Of a DNA stretch of 64,000 bases, positions 1-7,748 are shown piece by piece. Each line of letters opens with the position of its first letter. Within the stretch, counting starts at the first letter, position 1. This stretch comes from Lachnospiraceae bacterium G11 (GTDB lineage Bacteria; Bacillota; Clostridia; Lachnospirales; Lachnospiraceae): NCBI GenBank assembly GCA_900103495.1, contig FMWZ01000007.1:124001-188000 (forward strand), given 5' to 3'. The notes below the pieces were generated by a model. It worked only from the letters and a program-made list of their open reading frames with translations, was not told the DNA's origin and did not search any database. The position numbers and the translations under genes are program-made.

Positions 1-1380
1 CTCGTCCAATATAAGTACGTTTGCATCCGAAAGGCTCATCTTAAGAAGCAGTATCTTGGCCTTCTGTCCGCCTGACAATTCCCTTATGGGGTGATCCATT
101 TCATCTGCAGTGTATTTAAGTGAACCAAGGTAAGTCCTTATTCTGGTTCGAATTGCCTTATCCCCCGTATCATCCAGAAATTCTACCGGAGTCACATCAA
201 GATTGAGAAGGTCCTCGTAGTTTTGCGGCATGTACTGGGCCCTCAAATCACTTCTCGAAAGTAGTTCTTCTGCCATCTTCTTAAGCAGAGTTGTCTTTCC
301 CACGCCATTGGTACCAACTATACAAATCTTCTCAGGGCCTCTTATTTTCAAGGATATGCCCCTAGCCAGAACTGCTGAATCGTCAGGAGTCTTAAGTTCA
401 TCCAGGGCGTATTCAATTACTGTCTTGCCTGCAGGCATGGCAGATGTCTTATCGCCCAGCTTGAAAAAAATCGCTTCCTCCTTTTCAGGCATTTCGGTCA
501 TGTTTTCATCCTCTTTTTCAAATCGTTTTCCCATGGCCTTAACGGTGTGCATCTTATCCTTAAGATTACGTGCTACTGACGGAGCCTGTCTGGATACGCC
601 TGAAAGAGCACTTTCAACACTGTTGTATATTCTATTGTACTTTTCTTCGCGCTTTTTCTTTGCCAATCTATCATTGATAGCCTGCTGTTCCTGCCTCTCG
701 AAGTTCGCAGTTCTGTTTGCAATGTAATTTCTGTAGTTGTCCTTAACCACCGTATATCTGCTCTTGGTCTTCCTCATTATCTGCTCAATGTGAATTACCA
801 TATTTGCAGTATTCTCAATAAGCATCTCATCATGAGAGATAAAAAAAACTATGTGCTTCCATCCATTAATTATCTTTTCAAGAAGTTCCAGGGTACTTAT
901 ATCAATGTCATTTGAGGGCTCATCCAAAAGAAGCACGGTGGGCTCATCCATTAGAAGTCTCATAAGCTGCGCCTTAATCTTTTCTCCACCGGAGAGGCTT
1001 TGCATTTTTTGTTCGCTGTAAAAGAATTCGACAGGGACGTTGAATTCTTTTGCCATCTCCGAGAGTTCCTTTGGTGTTTTATCAAAGAATAGTTTCGCCC
1101 CTGAGAAGTACTCGTAGAGACTTCTGTTTTTATCAGATTCAGGAAGCTCTTGTGGAAGATAGCCAAGTACCTCGCCGGCTGTTATCTTCTCTCCCTCACA
1201 CTCCGCATATTCCAGGGCAAGTTCGGGATCATAAATCCACTTCATCAAAGTGGATTTGCCATTTCCCTCTTCTCCGATGATCACGGCCTTATCTCCGTCG
1301 TTAAGCACCACGCTGAATTTATCAAGTATAACTCGCAGGTCTTTTCTGTGGGTTATTGTCAAGTTTTTAATCTGAAGCAT
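1..1380 (-). CDS. ABC-F family ATPase (3' end beyond window)
   Basis: Cytosolic ABC-F protein: two ATP-binding cassettes on one chain and no membrane segments. Family members bind the ribosome E site and act in antibiotic resistance or translation. The first cassette has Walker A GEEGNGKST (about residue 36), signature LSGGEK and Walker B LLLDEPSND. A Lys/Arg-rich linker follows, then the second cassette with Walker A GTNGVGKTT and signature LSGGQKAK. 460 codons are visible; the gene runs off the left edge just after the second Walker B. ATG at 1380 follows an AGGAGG ribosome site, which is itself preceded by a terminator-like hairpin, a layout known for inducible resistance ABC-F genes. The substrate drug class cannot be told from this sequence. 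Confidence 0.93.
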   Translation of the reverse strand, partial: MLQIKNLTITHRKDLRVILDKFSVVLNDGDKAVIIGEEGNGKSTLMKWIYDPELALEYAECEGEKITAGEVLGYLPQELPESDKNRSLYEYFSGAKLFFDKTPKELSEMAKEFNVPVEFFYSEQKMQSLSGGEKIKAQLMRLLMDEPTVLLLDEPSNDIDISTLELLEKIINGWKHIVFFISHDEMLIENTANMVIHIEQIMRKTKSRYTVVKDNYRNYIANRTANFERQEQQAINDRLAKKKREEKYNRIYNSVESALSGVSRQAPSVARNLKDKMHTVKAMGKRFEKEDENMTEMPEKEEAIFFKLGDKTSAMPAGKTVIEYALDELKTPDDSAVLARGISLKIRGPEKICIVGTNGVGKTTLLKKMAEELLSRSDLRAQYMPQNYEDLLNLDVTPVEFLDDTGDKAIRTRIRTYLGSLKYTADEMDHPIRELSGGQKAKILLLKMSLSDANVLILDE

Positions 1381-1409
1381 AATTACCTCCTAAAGCCGCC
1401 CATGGCAAC

Positions 1410-1439
1410 AAAAAAGCCTATTCTGCATACGCAAAATAG
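1410..1439 (-). terminator. Attenuator hairpin in the ABC-F leader
   Basis: Read on the minus strand, CTATTTTGC and GCAGAATAG can pair around a 4-base loop and are followed by a run of T, giving an intrinsic terminator 29 bases before the ABC-F start codon. A second CTATTT copy just upstream could pair with AATAG instead and free the gene, so termination versus read-through may be the control point. The pairing is visible; the regulatory role is inferred. Confidence 0.6.
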
Positions 1440-1472
1440 ACTCATACAAATAGACCCACGTAGACTCCTAGG

Positions 1473-1529
1473 CTAAGAATGCATGATAATCCAGTTTAAG
1501 CGTACACAAAAAAGCTGCAGGGGCAGCAT
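1473..1529 (-). CDS. Possible 18-residue leader peptide of the ABC-F gene
   Basis: Short open frame MLPLQLFCVRLNWIIMHS, ending about 35 bases before the attenuator hairpin. Ribosome stalling on a leader peptide is the known trigger for several ABC-F resistance genes, so the position fits. Against it: no good ribosome binding site precedes the ATG, and 18 codons can occur by chance. Treat as a candidate only. Confidence 0.3.
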   Translation of the reverse strand: MLPLQLFCVRLNWIIMHS

Positions 1530-1624
1530 CTAAATATCGTGTTCACTCAAGCTAAATTATCTAATAAACATCCTGTCACCTAAACGCTAAGCGTCCTTTC
1601 TTATTCTCTTTAACTTTTTTCATA

Positions 1625-2266
1625 CTACCACATCATGACTGTGGCTGCAAGAAGAATTGCCGATGAAATCCAAATGGTTCTTATTCCCAGGCACCCTGAC
1701 AGCACGCCGCCAAGGCCTGCGCCAATGGCAAATATCAGGATGATGCCAAAGAAATGAAGAGCTTTATGAAGTGACTCCTTATTCTTGTCCCTTAAATACT
1801 GCGACAGGCTCTCTGTTCCGCTTCTTAAGTTTCCTATGCACATGGTGCTGGCATAGCCATATCCGTGAACTTTTCTGAAGGTCTGAACCTGCATTGCACA
1901 CGAAAAAGAAACTATCATATTAGCTATCATATTCATTTCGGCCGGCATGAAGCCAACAATGATTAGCACAATGATTTCAATAATGAGGATGATCTGTCTC
2001 CAATGAATTTTATCTATGGTCTTAAACCTGTTCTCGATTCTTTCTGCCACAAATATTCCAAGGGCAAACGAAAGCAGGGGACACATATAATGCAGGCCCT
2101 GCATATAACTGCCCTGCATAAAGCTCTGGCTCATGAGAACCACGTTACCGGTCTGCGCATTCGCAAAGACTCCGTCCCTCATATTGTATGTGTACGCATC
2201 CTGCAAACCACCTGAAAGTGATAACAGGGCGCTTAATCTAAAGCTTTCCGATGTCTGCATTTTCAT
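1625..2266 (-). CDS. YoaK/DUF1275 family membrane protein
   Basis: 213-residue integral membrane protein of the DUF1275 (YoaK-like) family. It has about six hydrophobic segments and the family-typical N-terminal stretch SGGLQDAYTYNMRDG followed by ANAQTGNVV. The biochemical role of the family is not settled. It begins 13 bases after the upstream methyltransferase stop, so the two are probably co-transcribed, although no strong ribosome site precedes this start. A short ACGCTTAGCG palindrome lies downstream, but its T-run is too weak to call a terminator. Confidence 0.85.
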   Translation of the reverse strand: MKMQTSESFRLSALLSLSGGLQDAYTYNMRDGVFANAQTGNVVLMSQSFMQGSYMQGLHYMCPLLSFALGIFVAERIENRFKTIDKIHWRQIILIIEIIVLIIVGFMPAEMNMIANMIVSFSCAMQVQTFRKVHGYGYASTMCIGNLRSGTESLSQYLRDKNKESLHKALHFFGIILIFAIGAGLGGVLSGCLGIRTIWISSAILLAATVMMW

Positions 2267-2279
2267 ATATTTATACTAA

Positions 2280-3065
2280 TTATCTGCAAATAAACATGCC
2301 ATAGTCTTTAGGAAGATCAATTGCCCCGTCTTTAACATGCTCGCTCAGGATATCCTTAATCTTTTTCTCGGGAAGATCCAAAACGGCCTTAAAAGTCGTA
2401 AGACTTTTTAAATACCCAACCAGATCTTCTATCTCAGTTATGTGGAGAGAGTCCTCGTAGAATAAAGGTGTGACATCATCAAATGCCACATGTAGCTTCT
2501 CTGCACCATTTTGCATGGTAAAGTTGTGGTTGGGATTGAAGTCTTCCCCGCAGAGTCTAAACCATTCTGCAAGTTTGTCAGTAAAATTGTTCTCGCCAAG
2601 AGTAGAACAATAAAACACTCCACCGTCCTTCAATACTCTCCTGACTTCCTTTAATCCTTTGTTAAGGTCCGGCACATGGTAGAGCATTGCATTTGCAATC
2701 ACCGCATCAAAAGATGAATCTTCAAAAGGAAGATTCTGAATATCAGCAACCTGATATTCTATATTTTCGCGTTCTCCCAGATTGTTCTTTGTGGTCTCAA
2801 GCATGCCTTCTGACAGATCTGAGAGAACGAGTTTTTCACATTTAGAGATAAGCTCATCCTCCCCAAGCCACAAGCTTCCGGTACCGCATCCAAGTTCCAG
2901 CACCTTCATGCCTTCATGAAAATCATAATGAGATTTGAGCCAATTGCCATATCCTTGCTTGTTTACAGAGTACTTTTCATGAAAAGTAATCCTTATATCT
3001 AACCCTTTTGACGTAGCATACTGTGCTTTTACAGCTGCCGAATCGTTTGAACTCCCTATTTGCAT
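2280..3065 (-). CDS. Class I SAM-dependent methyltransferase
   Basis: 261-residue Rossmann-fold methyltransferase. Motif I VLELGCGTG is at residues 55-63, an acidic strand end LSDLSEG follows, and IANAMLYHVPDLNKGL matches the Methyltransf_11/25 pattern before the VLKDGGVFY strand. Such proteins act on small molecules, lipids or quinones; nothing here tells which. A good ribosome site (AAAGGAGGG) sets the start at 3065. It is the middle gene in a run of minus-strand single enzymes and is probably co-transcribed with the DUF1275 gene downstream. Confidence 0.88.
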   Translation of the reverse strand: MQIGSSNDSAAVKAQYATSKGLDIRITFHEKYSVNKQGYGNWLKSHYDFHEGMKVLELGCGTGSLWLGEDELISKCEKLVLSDLSEGMLETTKNNLGERENIEYQVADIQNLPFEDSSFDAVIANAMLYHVPDLNKGLKEVRRVLKDGGVFYCSTLGENNFTDKLAEWFRLCGEDFNPNHNFTMQNGAEKLHVAFDDVTPLFYEDSLHITEIEDLVGYLKSLTTFKAVLDLPEKKIKDILSEHVKDGAIDLPKDYGMFICR

Positions 3066-3082
3066 TATATATACCCTCCTTT

Positions 3083-3571
3083 TTATCTTTCAATGACATA
3101 ATATGTCAAATCACGTTCTTCTCCCAGATATTCAAATTCCTTTTCTACAAAATGATCATATTTCATTCCACATTTTTCCATTACCTTTTTGGAAGCATCA
3201 TTTCCGGTAAAGAAAGAAGCATACACCTTTTGGTAATTCAATGTAGAAAAACAATATTCTATAAAAGCCCTTACCGCCTCCGTTGCATAGCCCTTATTCC
3301 AATATTCGGACCCCAGTCCATATCCGATTTCGCATGAGTCTCCCTCTCCGGCGAAATGCAGAATAATTCCAATAAGTTTGTCTGATTCTCTTAAGCGAAT
3401 CGCAAACAAATTGTCCATTTTCAAATATGGTTCAAAATCAAAATCATCAAGTGATTCCGCGTACTTACATACAAAGGTTTTTAGTACCTGTTTGTCATTT
3501 GATATATTTTTAAAATAGTCTTCCCTGTCGCCAGGCGTTACTCTGTTAATTTCCAGTCTATCCGTTATCAT
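3083..3571 (-). CDS. GNAT N-acetyltransferase (RimJ/RimL-like)
   Basis: 162-residue GNAT acetyltransferase using acetyl-CoA. The core motif A region EIGYGLGSEYWNKGYATEA and the later NDASKKVMEKCGMKYD (typical N..S..v.eK.GF) are clear, and the N-terminal LEINRVTPGDREDYF fits the RimJ/RimL or spermidine-type branch. Length is normal for the family. Acceptor unknown: protein N-termini, antibiotics and polyamines are all used by relatives. Its ATG has an AGAGG ribosome site. It lies 17 bases before the methyltransferase gene, so co-transcription is likely. Confidence 0.88.
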   Translation of the reverse strand: MITDRLEINRVTPGDREDYFKNISNDKQVLKTFVCKYAESLDDFDFEPYLKMDNLFAIRLRESDKLIGIILHFAGEGDSCEIGYGLGSEYWNKGYATEAVRAFIEYCFSTLNYQKVYASFFTGNDASKKVMEKCGMKYDHFVEKEFEYLGEERDLTYYVIER

Positions 3572-3595
3572 GTCATTACCTCTACGAGCTTGATT

Positions 3596-3988
3596 TTATA
3601 ACCACCATTCCGGAGTTAAAACATCAAGCGTCACTACTTTTTCATTCTCATAGTCAAGCATTATCTCGACATCTTGATATCTTCCCATCATTAGCTGAGT
3701 CATAAATTCCCTGCATGCGCCGCAGGGAGCCCCTATTTTCCCATCAGGCATAATTGCCAAAACACGTCTAATCTCATTTTCACCATTTGTAATCATGTTG
3801 AACATGGCATTTCTCTCTGCGCATATACCTAGTGAAGATGAAGTATCTACGCATACTCCTGTATATATCTTGCCACTTGCAGATTCAATTGCAGCCGCCA
3901 CTCCCCCTGCATAAATCCTATCTGATATTTCTCTGGGATTTTGAACTGCTTTCGCTGCTTTATACAATTCTTTCCATATTTGTTCCAT
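3596..3988 (-). CDS. Cytidine deaminase family protein
   Basis: 130-residue zinc-dependent deaminase. The catalytic ICAERNAMF motif (zinc ligand Cys and proton-shuttling Glu) and the second zinc site PCGACREFM are both intact. Cytidine deaminase salvages cytidine/deoxycytidine to uridine; the closely similar blasticidin-type deaminases share these motifs, so the substrate is open. The N-terminal SDRIYAGGVAAAIES segment is shorter than the classic FPVGAA motif. An AAGGAAA ribosome site precedes the start. It directly follows the decayed HIT gene. Confidence 0.8.
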   Translation of the reverse strand: MEQIWKELYKAAKAVQNPREISDRIYAGGVAAAIESASGKIYTGVCVDTSSSLGICAERNAMFNMITNGENEIRRVLAIMPDGKIGAPCGACREFMTQLMMGRYQDVEIMLDYENEKVVTLDVLTPEWWL

Positions 3989-4017
3989 ATCGCTTTCCTT
4001 ACAAACTTGATTAAATC

Positions 4018-4155
4018 TTAACCCAAGTATCCTTTTATTAGTGCTATATCTACGTCTTTTGCAATATCCATAAATGCTAGAGTTTTGTCATTTTCATATA
4101 TCCTTAGACCTTTAATTTTGCCAGCAGCTATCTGGCAAAAGATACAATCGTCCAT
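4018..4155 (-). pseudogene. Truncated HIT (histidine triad) protein gene
   Basis: Only 45 codons remain. The start MDDCIFCQIAAGKI followed by YENDKTLAFMDIAKDVD matches the N-terminus of HIT nucleotide hydrolases, with the CxxC-like DDCIFC zinc motif and the conserved dD..laFmDi strand. After residue 36 the reading becomes IALIKGYLG and stops, so the hydrophobic beta strand and the catalytic HxHxH triad are missing. The next gene starts 29 bases later, leaving no room for the remainder: a deletion rather than a simple frameshift. An AAGGAG ribosome site is still present. Confidence 0.7.
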
Positions 4156-4181
4156 TGGTTATTCTCCTTCACAAATAGGAA

Positions 4182-4559
4182 TTATCTTCTAACACCATTT
4201 TCATCAAAAGTTTTCTTTAGAGCTCTTTCTACAAATACAATTGAGCCCAATAAAGTCACAAGCTGTATGCCTTCAACAAAAAGTGTCATATATCCAATTG
4301 TATCTTCACTCGAATGCGCAAAAGGTATCTGAATAATGATTGTAGGAATTAATAACACCAATCCGATTTTAAACCACAACCTCCCGCAGTAATCATGCGC
4401 AAACTTCCATGTATCCTTATTTTTTCTGGACATAGTTGTTCTGTATCCTATAAGCCCATTAATTTCTTTCGGTGGATATTTGTACATAAAGAATCCACAT
4501 ATCAGCATAATAGTCGGCATTAATAAGTTACAGATAAACATCATAATATAAAACCACAT
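4182..4559 (-). CDS. SdpI/YfhL-like membrane protein
   Basis: 125-residue membrane protein with hydrophobic segments near residues 4-24, 65-80 and 90-110. The motif INGLIGYRTTMSRKNKDTW followed by FAHDYCGRLW is the hallmark of the SdpI family, named after the immunity protein against the Bacillus SdpC toxin. Most members outside Bacillus have no known toxin partner and none is seen here. Here it sits in a run of unrelated single enzymes, so immunity is only a family-level suggestion. Confidence 0.75.
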   Translation of the reverse strand: MWFYIMMFICNLLMPTIMLICGFFMYKYPPKEINGLIGYRTTMSRKNKDTWKFAHDYCGRLWFKIGLVLLIPTIIIQIPFAHSSEDTIGYMTLFVEGIQLVTLLGSIVFVERALKKTFDENGVRR

Positions 4560-4593
4560 ATTTATTCTTCTTTACCCCCCCACAAATCTCAAT

Positions 4594-4962
4594 TTAGTGA
4601 ATAGGTATTCCTATTCCAAGTTCTTTTCTCCAAGATGGAGCTTCACCGTCATCTGCCCAATATTCGTCCATTTCAACAACTTTTTCGTCTCTCAATCTGA
4701 TAAAGCTCGTTACATGGCATGTAATCATTTCGTCTTCAGATTGAACCTTGCCAACAAGTATAATCTCGGAGCCAAATTCCTCGAGTCTCTCAATCTCTCC
4801 CTTCCATTTCCCGGGATAATCACAGTTTGCTCGAATATACTCTTCGACAGTAAACTGCTCGTTTGTGCAATGCCAACGAATAACCGCATCGTCACAAAAG
4901 AACGAGGAAAGCTCACTTCTATTTTGAGTTATTATGTCTTTCCAAAACGCTCTGGCGTCCAT
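4594..4962 (-). CDS. SnoaL/NTF2-like fold protein
   Basis: 122-residue cone-shaped alpha+beta protein of the NTF2/SnoaL type. The pattern of an N-terminal helix, SSFFCDDAVIRWHCTNEQ, a central VEEYIRANCDYPG and a C-terminal VTSFIRLRDEKVVEMDEYW ending in DDGEAPSWR is characteristic. Members range from small-molecule isomerases to binding proteins, so no reaction can be assigned. Its ATG follows AAGGGGAG. It is downstream of the ACT-domain gene on the same strand. Confidence 0.7.
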   Translation of the reverse strand: MDARAFWKDIITQNRSELSSFFCDDAVIRWHCTNEQFTVEEYIRANCDYPGKWKGEIERLEEFGSEIILVGKVQSEDEMITCHVTSFIRLRDEKVVEMDEYWADDGEAPSWRKELGIGIPIH

Positions 4963-5063
4963 TTCTTATTCTCCCCTTAGATCCTCAATTGTTTCAATTT
5001 GTTTTTCTGACAATATATATGTACCTTCCATAACCATTTTCTTTATCCAATCTATTCTTCTTT

Positions 5064-5429
5064 CTACACCACCGTATACCCCTCAGAAGCCAATACACTA
5101 AGTGCTCGCTCAAAGTTTTCTTCTTTCACAAGAATATAATCCGTGTTGTATGTCGATACTGCGAAAATGCCGATTTTATGCTCTGCGAGGATTCCGGAAA
5201 GTTTAGATAGAATTCCAATCAGCGAGAAATCCAGAACGCCCTGGATGCGAAATCCTCTCCATCCATCATCACGCTCGGTGGTTCTTTGAGGAACATTGTC
5301 CGTTTTACATACTAACGACAATTCCTCGTCTGTTTTCTCAATAAAATAAAAATCTGTTGTTAAGTCTATGTCTGATACATCCGGCACTTTGCAAACAGAT
5401 AACTTGTGTTCAATAGTCTTAAGTACCAT
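5064..5429 (-). CDS. ACT domain-containing protein
   Basis: 121-residue protein with a C-terminal ACT-type ligand-binding fold: FSLIGILSKLSGILAEHKIGIFAVSTYNTDYILV is the typical beta-alpha-beta of the aspartate-kinase-like ACT_7 group, and the first half (DFYFIEKTDEELSLVCK) is the companion domain found in this small family. ACT domains usually bind amino acids and regulate enzymes; no enzyme is fused here. The start was placed at the second Met (ATG at 5429) because GAGGAG lies at good spacing before it, not before the upstream in-frame ATG at 5453. Confidence 0.75.
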   Translation of the reverse strand: MVLKTIEHKLSVCKVPDVSDIDLTTDFYFIEKTDEELSLVCKTDNVPQRTTERDDGWRGFRIQGVLDFSLIGILSKLSGILAEHKIGIFAVSTYNTDYILVKEENFERALSVLASEGYTVV

Positions 5430-5475
5430 TTTACTCTCCTCTTCCAACTCCAAACATTTCCTTGGTTAATATAAC

Positions 5476-6066
5476 TTATAAAAGCCTCAAAACCATAACA
5501 TTAATAATTTCTGAAATATTAAAAAAATGATCCTTATAATCCGGTGTATAGGCTCTCAGCATCTTTTCAACATACCCCGGTGGATATTCCGCCAAGAAAC
5601 GCTGTTCTTCTGCAATTTTATCAATATACTCCTCAATTGCATCAATCCCCGTCTTGCCCTCTACAGGATCCGTAACCGGATAATCCATTGTTATTATCGT
5701 ATCCTGGGGTGAAAATCTCGGAGAGTATAATTTGAAAAAGCCGGGAATTGCCTTTAATACTGTATCACTCAGATTGCGGTTCCCATACGAAGAAAACGAG
5801 GATAATAGATCCCTATACTTTTCCTTAGCGCGTTCGACCTTATCTATAACTTCCTTAAACCCTGCTTCATACAGGCTTCTTACATCTAAACTGTCACAGG
5901 AAACGAGGCCGTTGTCTTTCATCATTTCAGCCTCATGGATGCAGTACAGTACTGCTGCCATAAAATGCTGAGCCGCCTCGTATGTGACTGAAGTGCTCTC
6001 GCCTCTTGTATATAAGTCCGTTATTTCAGCAACTATCGGGATAAGTTCCTCAGGATTATAATTCAT
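5476..6066 (-). CDS. DUF6179-like protein, partner of the upstream DUF6323-like gene
   Basis: 196-residue cytoplasmic, helix-rich protein, recognised as resembling DUF6179: LYTRGESTSVTYEAAQHFMAAVLYCI near the N-terminus and the C-terminal DHFFNISEIINVMV. No catalytic motif is evident. Its start overlaps the end of the DUF6323-like gene by 11 bases, so the pair is translationally coupled, which is how these families usually occur in clostridial genomes as I remember them. Function unknown. Confidence 0.65.
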   Translation of the reverse strand: MNYNPEELIPIVAEITDLYTRGESTSVTYEAAQHFMAAVLYCIHEAEMMKDNGLVSCDSLDVRSLYEAGFKEVIDKVERAKEKYRDLLSSFSSYGNRNLSDTVLKAIPGFFKLYSPRFSPQDTIITMDYPVTDPVEGKTGIDAIEEYIDKIAEEQRFLAEYPPGYVEKMLRAYTPDYKDHFFNISEIINVMVLRLL

Positions 6067-6541
6067 AGCTGTCGTCTCCCAAATTCAGCTTTTCTCGCTT
6101 ATATCTATCCGCCCAGTTTTCACCTGCGCGAATATCCCGTGCGAATCTTTCTAATGCAGTTCCCTCTAAATACTCCAGGTCTCCACCAGATTCGTATTCA
6201 AACGCATTCTTCATAAATCCAAGGAGTTCATCATCTGCTATCATATCCATTGATTCGTTCTTGTACAGATAGAAAATATCCTGTAGTCTGGCAAGGATTT
6301 CCGCATAGTACTCTTGGTTTATAAAAGAAGAATCGGAGAAGGTGTGGATAAGTTTAGGCATTATTCCTTCACCAAACTCCACTCGCCTCTCCGTCTTCAG
6401 AGCATTCCTTTTGGCCACTACCAGATTTGTCGCTTCAATCTCCGACAGTGAAAGCCCATACTCTTTGCTCTCTTCATTTGTTTTAAGTATTTTGCTTACC
6501 TGATAATCATCAGATAGCTTCTGCAAATAGTTATTCTGCAA
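6056..6541 (-). CDS. DUF6323-like protein
   Basis: 161-residue acidic, helix-rich cytoplasmic protein resembling DUF6323. Visible family-like stretches are TNEESKEYGLSLSEIEA, RVEFGEGIMPKLIHTFSDS and DELLGFMKNAFEYESGGDL. No known catalytic residues. It is the first gene of the coupled DUF6323/DUF6179 pair and starts 10 bases after the FMN reductase gene ends, so it may be part of the longer transcript from the P-loop kinase gene. Function unknown. Confidence 0.65.
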   Translation of the reverse strand: MQNNYLQKLSDDYQVSKILKTNEESKEYGLSLSEIEATNLVVAKRNALKTERRVEFGEGIMPKLIHTFSDSSFINQEYYAEILARLQDIFYLYKNESMDMIADDELLGFMKNAFEYESGGDLEYLEGTALERFARDIRAGENWADRYKREKLNLGDDSYEL

Positions 6542-6551
6542 TTACATCTCC

Positions 6552-7229
6552 CTACCCATTAACAATTTTAGCGTACTGTTCTTCAGGAATCATTGGCGTC
6601 ATAATATCCCCAAGAAGTTTTTCAGAAACAAAGAAGCCTTCGGCATACATTTTCCCTGCTTCCTTCACAAGTTCAAGCTTAGGAACTGTGACCGGTGCCG
6701 CCTCAGGTGCATTAAACATGGGGCTTTCCGGAATGGTGATGATTGTGTTATTCATGGGGAACAGTTTCTTAAACTGATCAACAGCCGGCTCAAAGTTATT
6801 CCTGCTGTTTGGGAAACCGCATCCACAAATCATTACAAATTTCAAATCGGAATAATCCGATTGTCCCACATGACGATAACTTCCGTTCACTTCCCTCATT
6901 TCCATTGAAGTAAGCGGCAAAAGGCGATCAATCATTGCCTTCATAGGTGCAGGCATTCCGTATGCATATAAAGGAAAACTAAATATCAGCAAATCGCTTT
7001 CCGTAATTTCCTTTAGGATCTCCCTCATGTCATCGGACAATATGCACTTCCCACCGTTACGCATACAGGAGAAACACCCCGTGCAGTACTCGATATTCTG
7101 TTCAATAATGTTAATTATGTGAATATCCTGCTGGCGTGTCTCCTTCATACCTTCAAGAAACGCCCGAGTAATATGCATTGTATCACTATTTTCTTTTTTC
7201 GGACTACCGTTAAATACCAATATCTTCAT
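6552..7229 (-). CDS. NADPH-dependent FMN reductase / flavodoxin-fold protein
   Basis: 225-residue flavodoxin-fold flavoprotein. MKILVFNGSPKKENSDT is the FMN phosphate loop and SFPLYAYGMPAPMKAMIDRL the second FMN-binding segment of the NADPH-dependent FMN reductase family. Between them, CTGCFSCMRNGGKC resembles the cysteine motif of iron-sulfur flavoproteins (Isf), so a cluster or thiol role is possible. Soluble electron-transfer or quinone/nitro reductase activity is expected; substrate unknown. Its start overlaps the P-loop kinase gene by 20 bases, implying coupling. Related paralogues lie at 16.9, 37.6 and 38.2 kb. Confidence 0.83.
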   Translation of the reverse strand: MKILVFNGSPKKENSDTMHITRAFLEGMKETRQQDIHIINIIEQNIEYCTGCFSCMRNGGKCILSDDMREILKEITESDLLIFSFPLYAYGMPAPMKAMIDRLLPLTSMEMREVNGSYRHVGQSDYSDLKFVMICGCGFPNSRNNFEPAVDQFKKLFPMNNTIITIPESPMFNAPEAAPVTVPKLELVKEAGKMYAEGFFVSEKLLGDIMTPMIPEEQYAKIVNG

Positions 7230-7656
7230 TTTTTCCTATCTCCTTTATTAATGCTGATGCATCTCCATTTACGCCGTCATATTTAAAATCTACCGGAACA
7301 GAATCAAACATTCCGTGCTTCTTCTCAAGCATCATTTCTACAGGCGCAGGAAGATTCCCATGCATCCTCTCTTTAAAGCGTTCCTTTATGGTATCAATAT
7401 CCGCTGTAACCAGCACTTTAATAGCCCCCTCAGGAAGCAACTTAATATGATCCATATCAGGGACAACGTAAACGATATCACCCTCACGGACAGCGTCTGA
7501 AAGTTTTTTCTTAAACAGCGTTATCGCTTCACTCTCGCTCTTAGCCATTCTAAGATAATCTTTTCCAGTTACGACTTCAGCGCCAATTGCATCTTGTATC
7601 TTGCCTGCCAGTGCGGACTTCCCACTGCAGTTTTCACCTATAATTCCTATTACCAT
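7210..7656 (-). CDS. Small P-loop nucleotide kinase-like ATPase
   Basis: 148-residue P-loop protein. MVIGIIGENCSGKSALA carries Walker A (GENCSGKS) at residues 7-14; VYVVPDMDHI and IKVLVTADIDTIKERFKERM match the core strand and arginine-containing lid of adenylate/guanylate/cytidylate-type kinases. It is shorter than cmk or gmk, so a specialised kinase of unknown substrate is likelier. It opens an apparent operon with the FMN reductase and the DUF6323/6179 pair, following the racemase terminator. AAGGAGG precedes the ATG. Confidence 0.72.
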   Translation of the reverse strand: MVIGIIGENCSGKSALAGKIQDAIGAEVVTGKDYLRMAKSESEAITLFKKKLSDAVREGDIVYVVPDMDHIKLLPEGAIKVLVTADIDTIKERFKERMHGNLPAPVEMMLEKKHGMFDSVPVDFKYDGVNGDASALIKEIGKNEDIGI

Positions 7657-7699
7657 TTTTTCTTATCCTCCTTCTTTTGATTATCAATTTATCATCAAA

Positions 7700-7740
7700 A
7701 GAAAAGCAGACCCTATTCTTCACAAATTTAGGTCTGCTTT
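7700..7740 (-). terminator. Intrinsic terminator after the racemase gene
   Basis: On the minus strand AAAGCAGACC pairs with GGTCTGCTTT around an 18-base loop and is followed by TCTTTT, 9 bases past the racemase stop. A second AT-rich dyad (CTTTTGAT...ATCAAAAG, about 7673-7700) lies between this hairpin and the next gene and could be an operator or part of the terminator. Confidence 0.75.
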
Positions 7741-7748
7741 ACACTGAT

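Noticed and set aside
230-727. Plus-strand open frame of 165 codons opposite the ABC-F gene
   Set aside because: It is antisense to a clearly conserved coding frame, has low-complexity Ser/Leu composition and no ribosome site.
4966-5037. A 23-codon frame (MVMEGTYILSEKQIETIEDL and a short tail) between the ACT and SnoaL-like genes
   Set aside because: No ribosome site of its own and no family recognised; it may be the tail of a lost gene, since a preceding RRIDWIKK segment is also open, but that is not enough to call a gene.
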